A stretch of DNA of 6,610 nt from Candidatus Omnitrophota bacterium (GTDB lineage Bacteria; Omnitrophota; Gorgyraeia; Gorgyraeales; Gorgyraeaceae), in assembly GCA_018817035.1 (NCBI GenBank), contig JAHIUV010000098.1, positions 1 through 6,610 of the forward strand. The letters are read 5' to 3'. Within the stretch, counting starts at the first letter, position 1. The number at the start of each line of letters is the position of its first letter. The notes under the pieces were generated by a model. The model worked only from the letters and a program-made list of their open reading frames with translations, was not told the origin of the DNA and made no database searches. This document shows positions 5,166 through 6,610 of the stretch, in pieces. Both the position numbers and the translations under genes were made by a program.

Positions 5166-5420
5166 ATGGATCAGAGAGCACGGCGCAAAGAAAGAACAGG
5201 GATAGTGATAAGCAATAAAATGGAAAAAAGCATAGTGGTAAGATTGACCAGGACCACTAAACACCCTGTGTATAAAAAGGTTATCAGAAAGAACACGAAA
5301 GTCATGGTCCATGACGAAAAAAAAGAAGCCAAAGTCGGCGATAAGGTCAGGATAATGGAAGTAAGGCCGATTTCTAAAAATAAAAATTGGCTGTTAGCAG
5401 AGGTGCTTAAACAATCATGA
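5166..5420 (+). CDS. rpsQ: 30S ribosomal protein S17
   Basis: S17 is an OB-fold protein that binds 16S rRNA early in assembly of the small-subunit body. The 84 aa product has the standard length and blocks: RRKERTGIVISNKMEKSIVV (6-25), TRTTKHPVYKKVIRKNTK, VMVHDEKKEAKVGDKVRIME (47-66), RPISKNKNWLLAEVL at the end. AAGGAG at 5149-5154, inside rpmC, is 11 bases before the ATG; spacing is a little long but usable. A run of eight A bases (5317-5324) encodes part of DEKKEA. The TGA stop overlaps the rplN start as ATGA, joining the end of the S10 gene set to the beginning of the spc set without a gap. Confidence 0.97.
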   Translation: MDQRARRKERTGIVISNKMEKSIVVRLTRTTKHPVYKKVIRKNTKVMVHDEKKEAKVGDKVRIMEVRPISKNKNWLLAEVLKQS

Positions 5421-5785
5421 TTACGATGAGGACTATCTTAGATGTTGCGGATAATACAGGAGCCAAAAGGGCCTCTTGCATAGGAGTCATAGGCCGGCAC
5501 GGTAAGTCTTTTGCCAACATAGGTGATGTCATAACGGCTAACATAAAGGAAGCTTCTCCTGACGGTGTGGTTAAGAGTGGTGAAGTAGTGAAGGCGGTTG
5601 TGGTCAGGACAGCAAAGGCCATAAGAAGGCCTGATGGGTCATATTTGAGATTCGACAGAAACGCTATCGTCATTATAGATCTTCAGATGAATCCGAGAGG
5701 GACAAGAATATTCGGACCTGTTGCCAGGGAGTTGCGAGAGAACAATTTTATGAAAATAGTTTCGCTCGCGCCCGAGGTAATATAG
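5417..5785 (+). CDS. rplN: 50S ribosomal protein L14
   Basis: L14 is at the subunit interface, where it contacts 16S rRNA in bridges and is the binding site for the silencing factor RsfS. The 122 aa product has the invariant family length. It reads MITMRTILDVADNTGAKRAS at the start, CIGVIGRHGK (21-30), then GDVITANIKEASP, GEVVKAVVVRTAKAIRRPDG, SYLRFDRNAIVIID and NPRGTRIFGPVARELRENNF followed by MKIVSLAPEVI. The start is in the ATGA overlap with rpsQ; a second in-frame ATG at 5426 would remove the normal first residues, so 5417 is preferred. GAGG at 5400-5403 is 13 bases upstream, rather far, which suggests initiation by coupling. In E. coli this gene opens the separate spc operon; no promoter space exists here. 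Confidence 0.98.
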   Translation: MITMRTILDVADNTGAKRASCIGVIGRHGKSFANIGDVITANIKEASPDGVVKSGEVVKAVVVRTAKAIRRPDGSYLRFDRNAIVIIDLQMNPRGTRIFGPVARELRENNFMKIVSLAPEVI

Positions 5786-5811
5786 ATTAAAAGTTATTAA
5801 GGGGATGAGGA

Positions 5812-6123
5812 ATGGGCAAAATAAAAAAGAATGATTCAGTAATGATATTGGCCGGAAAAGATAAGGGTAAATCCGGTAAGGTACTGTTTGTTTACCCAAA
5901 GAAGAACAGGGCTCTTGTGCAAGGGTTGAATCTGGTGACAAAGCATGCCAGGAAGACAAAGGAAGACCAACAGGGAGGCATTATACATAAAGAGAGTCCT
6001 GTTAATATTTCAAACTTGATGGTAGTGTGTCAAAAATGCGGAAAACCCGCAAAGCCGGGCTTTAGTGCCCTTTCCGACGGTACGAAAGTCAGGATTTGCA
6101 GAAAATGTAAGGAATTGATCTAA
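5812..6123 (+). CDS. rplX: 50S ribosomal protein L24, zinc-ribbon form
   Basis: L24 initiates large-subunit assembly on the 5' domain of 23S rRNA and ends up near the tunnel exit. The 103 aa product has a KOW motif at the N-terminus (KIKKNDSVMILAGKDKGKSG, residues 3-22), then GLNLVTKHARKT (38-49) and GGIIHKESPVNISNLM (55-70). The C-terminus has two CxxC pairs, Cys73/Cys76 and Cys96/Cys99, the arrangement of a zinc ribbon. E. coli L24 lacks it, while many other bacteria have it; zinc binding is inferred from the four cysteines. The ATG at 5812 is served by AAGGGG at 5799-5804 (7-base spacer). An ATG at 5805 is out of frame. The rplE start is 1 base past the stop. Confidence 0.97.
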   Translation: MGKIKKNDSVMILAGKDKGKSGKVLFVYPKKNRALVQGLNLVTKHARKTKEDQQGGIIHKESPVNISNLMVVCQKCGKPAKPGFSALSDGTKVRICRKCKELI

Positions 6124-6124
6124 T

Positions 6125-6610
6125 ATGGTACCCAGACTGGAAGAGACATATAGAAAGAATATTATCCCGGCGCTGAAAGAGAAATTTGGTTATAAAAACT
6201 CTCTTCAGGCTCCAAAGATACAGAAAATAGTCCTGAACATGGGAATAGGCGCCGCCACACAGGATATAAAGATTTTAGAGCAGGCCATGGAAGAGTTGGG
6301 CCTTATAACAGGCCAGAAACCCGCCATAACCAGGGCAAAGAAAGCCATAGCTAATTTTAAGATACGCAAAGGCGTTCCCGTTGGTTGTAAGGTTACACTG
6401 CGCGGCGCGCGTATGTATGAATTTCTCGACAGGCTTGTAAATGTGGCATTGCCCAGGATCAGGGATTTCAGGGGCATAAACGCTAATTCATTTGACCAAA
6501 AGGGTAATTATTCCCTGGGGTTAAAAGACCAGACGATATTTCCTGAAATCAACGTAGACAGGCTTCCCAGGACGCAAGGCATGGATGTTATTATACAGAT
6601 AAGGTCAAAC
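6125..6610 (+). CDS. rplE: 50S ribosomal protein L5 (3' end outside window)
   Basis: L5 binds 5S rRNA and contacts P-site tRNA and the small-subunit head protein S13. The visible 162 codons run to the window edge with no stop; family length is about 180, so some 15-20 residues are missing. The sequence shows RLEETYRKNIIPALKEKFGY (4-23), KIQKIVLNMGIG (31-42), ITGQKPAITRAKKAIANFKI (61-80), RKGVPVGCKVTLRGARMYEF (81-100), LPRIRDFRGIN (109-119), SFDQKGNYSLGLKDQTIFPE (122-141). DQKGN stands where DGRGN is common, a mild change. The ATG at 6125 is 1 base after the rplX stop, with AAGGAA at 6109-6114 ten bases upstream. The spc gene order predicts rpsN or rpsH next, but this cannot be seen. Confidence 0.97.
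   Translation, partial: MVPRLEETYRKNIIPALKEKFGYKNSLQAPKIQKIVLNMGIGAATQDIKILEQAMEELGLITGQKPAITRAKKAIANFKIRKGVPVGCKVTLRGARMYEFLDRLVNVALPRIRDFRGINANSFDQKGNYSLGLKDQTIFPEINVDRLPRTQGMDVIIQIRSN

Noticed and set aside
1..6610. A hidden novel system, mobile element, CRISPR array or tRNA
   Set aside because: Nearly every base is within a recognised ribosomal gene in canonical order; the gaps total under 200 bases. I saw no spaced repeats, transposase or integrase remnants, or tRNA-like folds.

Overview
The window is an uninterrupted run of translation genes, all on the + strand: the 3' end of tuf, then rpsJ-rplC-rplD-rplW-rplB-rpsS-rplV-rpsC-rplP-rpmC-rpsQ-rplN-rplX, and the first 162 codons of rplE, which runs off the right edge. 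This is the conserved bacterial S10 operon joined to the start of the spc operon. There is no mobile element, CRISPR array, tRNA or rRNA, and no stretch over 60 bases without a gene. I see no previously undescribed system. The points of interest are details of individual proteins and junctions.

Organism: clearly a bacterium, from the gene order, the bacterial forms of L2, L4, L14, L16 and S3, and the Shine-Dalgarno sites. It is not a close relative of E. coli. It uses ATA for Ile and AGA/AGG for Arg heavily even in ribosomal genes: in the rplE part, 12 of 18 Ile codons are ATA and 10 of 13 Arg codons are AGA or AGG. L24 carries a Cys4 zinc ribbon, and L3, L4 and L22 carry lysine-rich extensions. 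My best guess is an uncultivated lineage of the PVC neighbourhood such as Candidatus Omnitrophota. That rests on overall impression and codon use only and is not proven.

Layout: 1-117 tuf end; 138-2138 rpsJ, rplC, rplD, rplW; 2148-3279 rplB and rpsS; a 58-base gap with a possible small hairpin (3285-3307); 3338-4963 rplV, rpsC, rplP; 4969-6123 rpmC, rpsQ, rplN, rplX; 6125-6610 rplE (partial). The other gaps are 33 bases or less. rplD/rplW and rpsQ/rplN overlap by ATGA. There is no room for a separate promoter or S10 leader between tuf and rpsJ, and no break between the S10 and spc parts, so the block is probably one transcript with translational coupling.

The products work together as the ribosome: S10, S19 and S3 build the small-subunit head and mRNA entry, and S17 the body. 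L2, L3, L4, L22, L23, L24 and L29 build the large-subunit core, peptide tunnel and tunnel exit. L14, L16 and L5 line the subunit interface and tRNA sites, and EF-Tu delivers aminoacyl-tRNA. Two upstream-extended reading frames (rplD and rplV) were shortened here to the starts supported by family length and ribosome binding sites.
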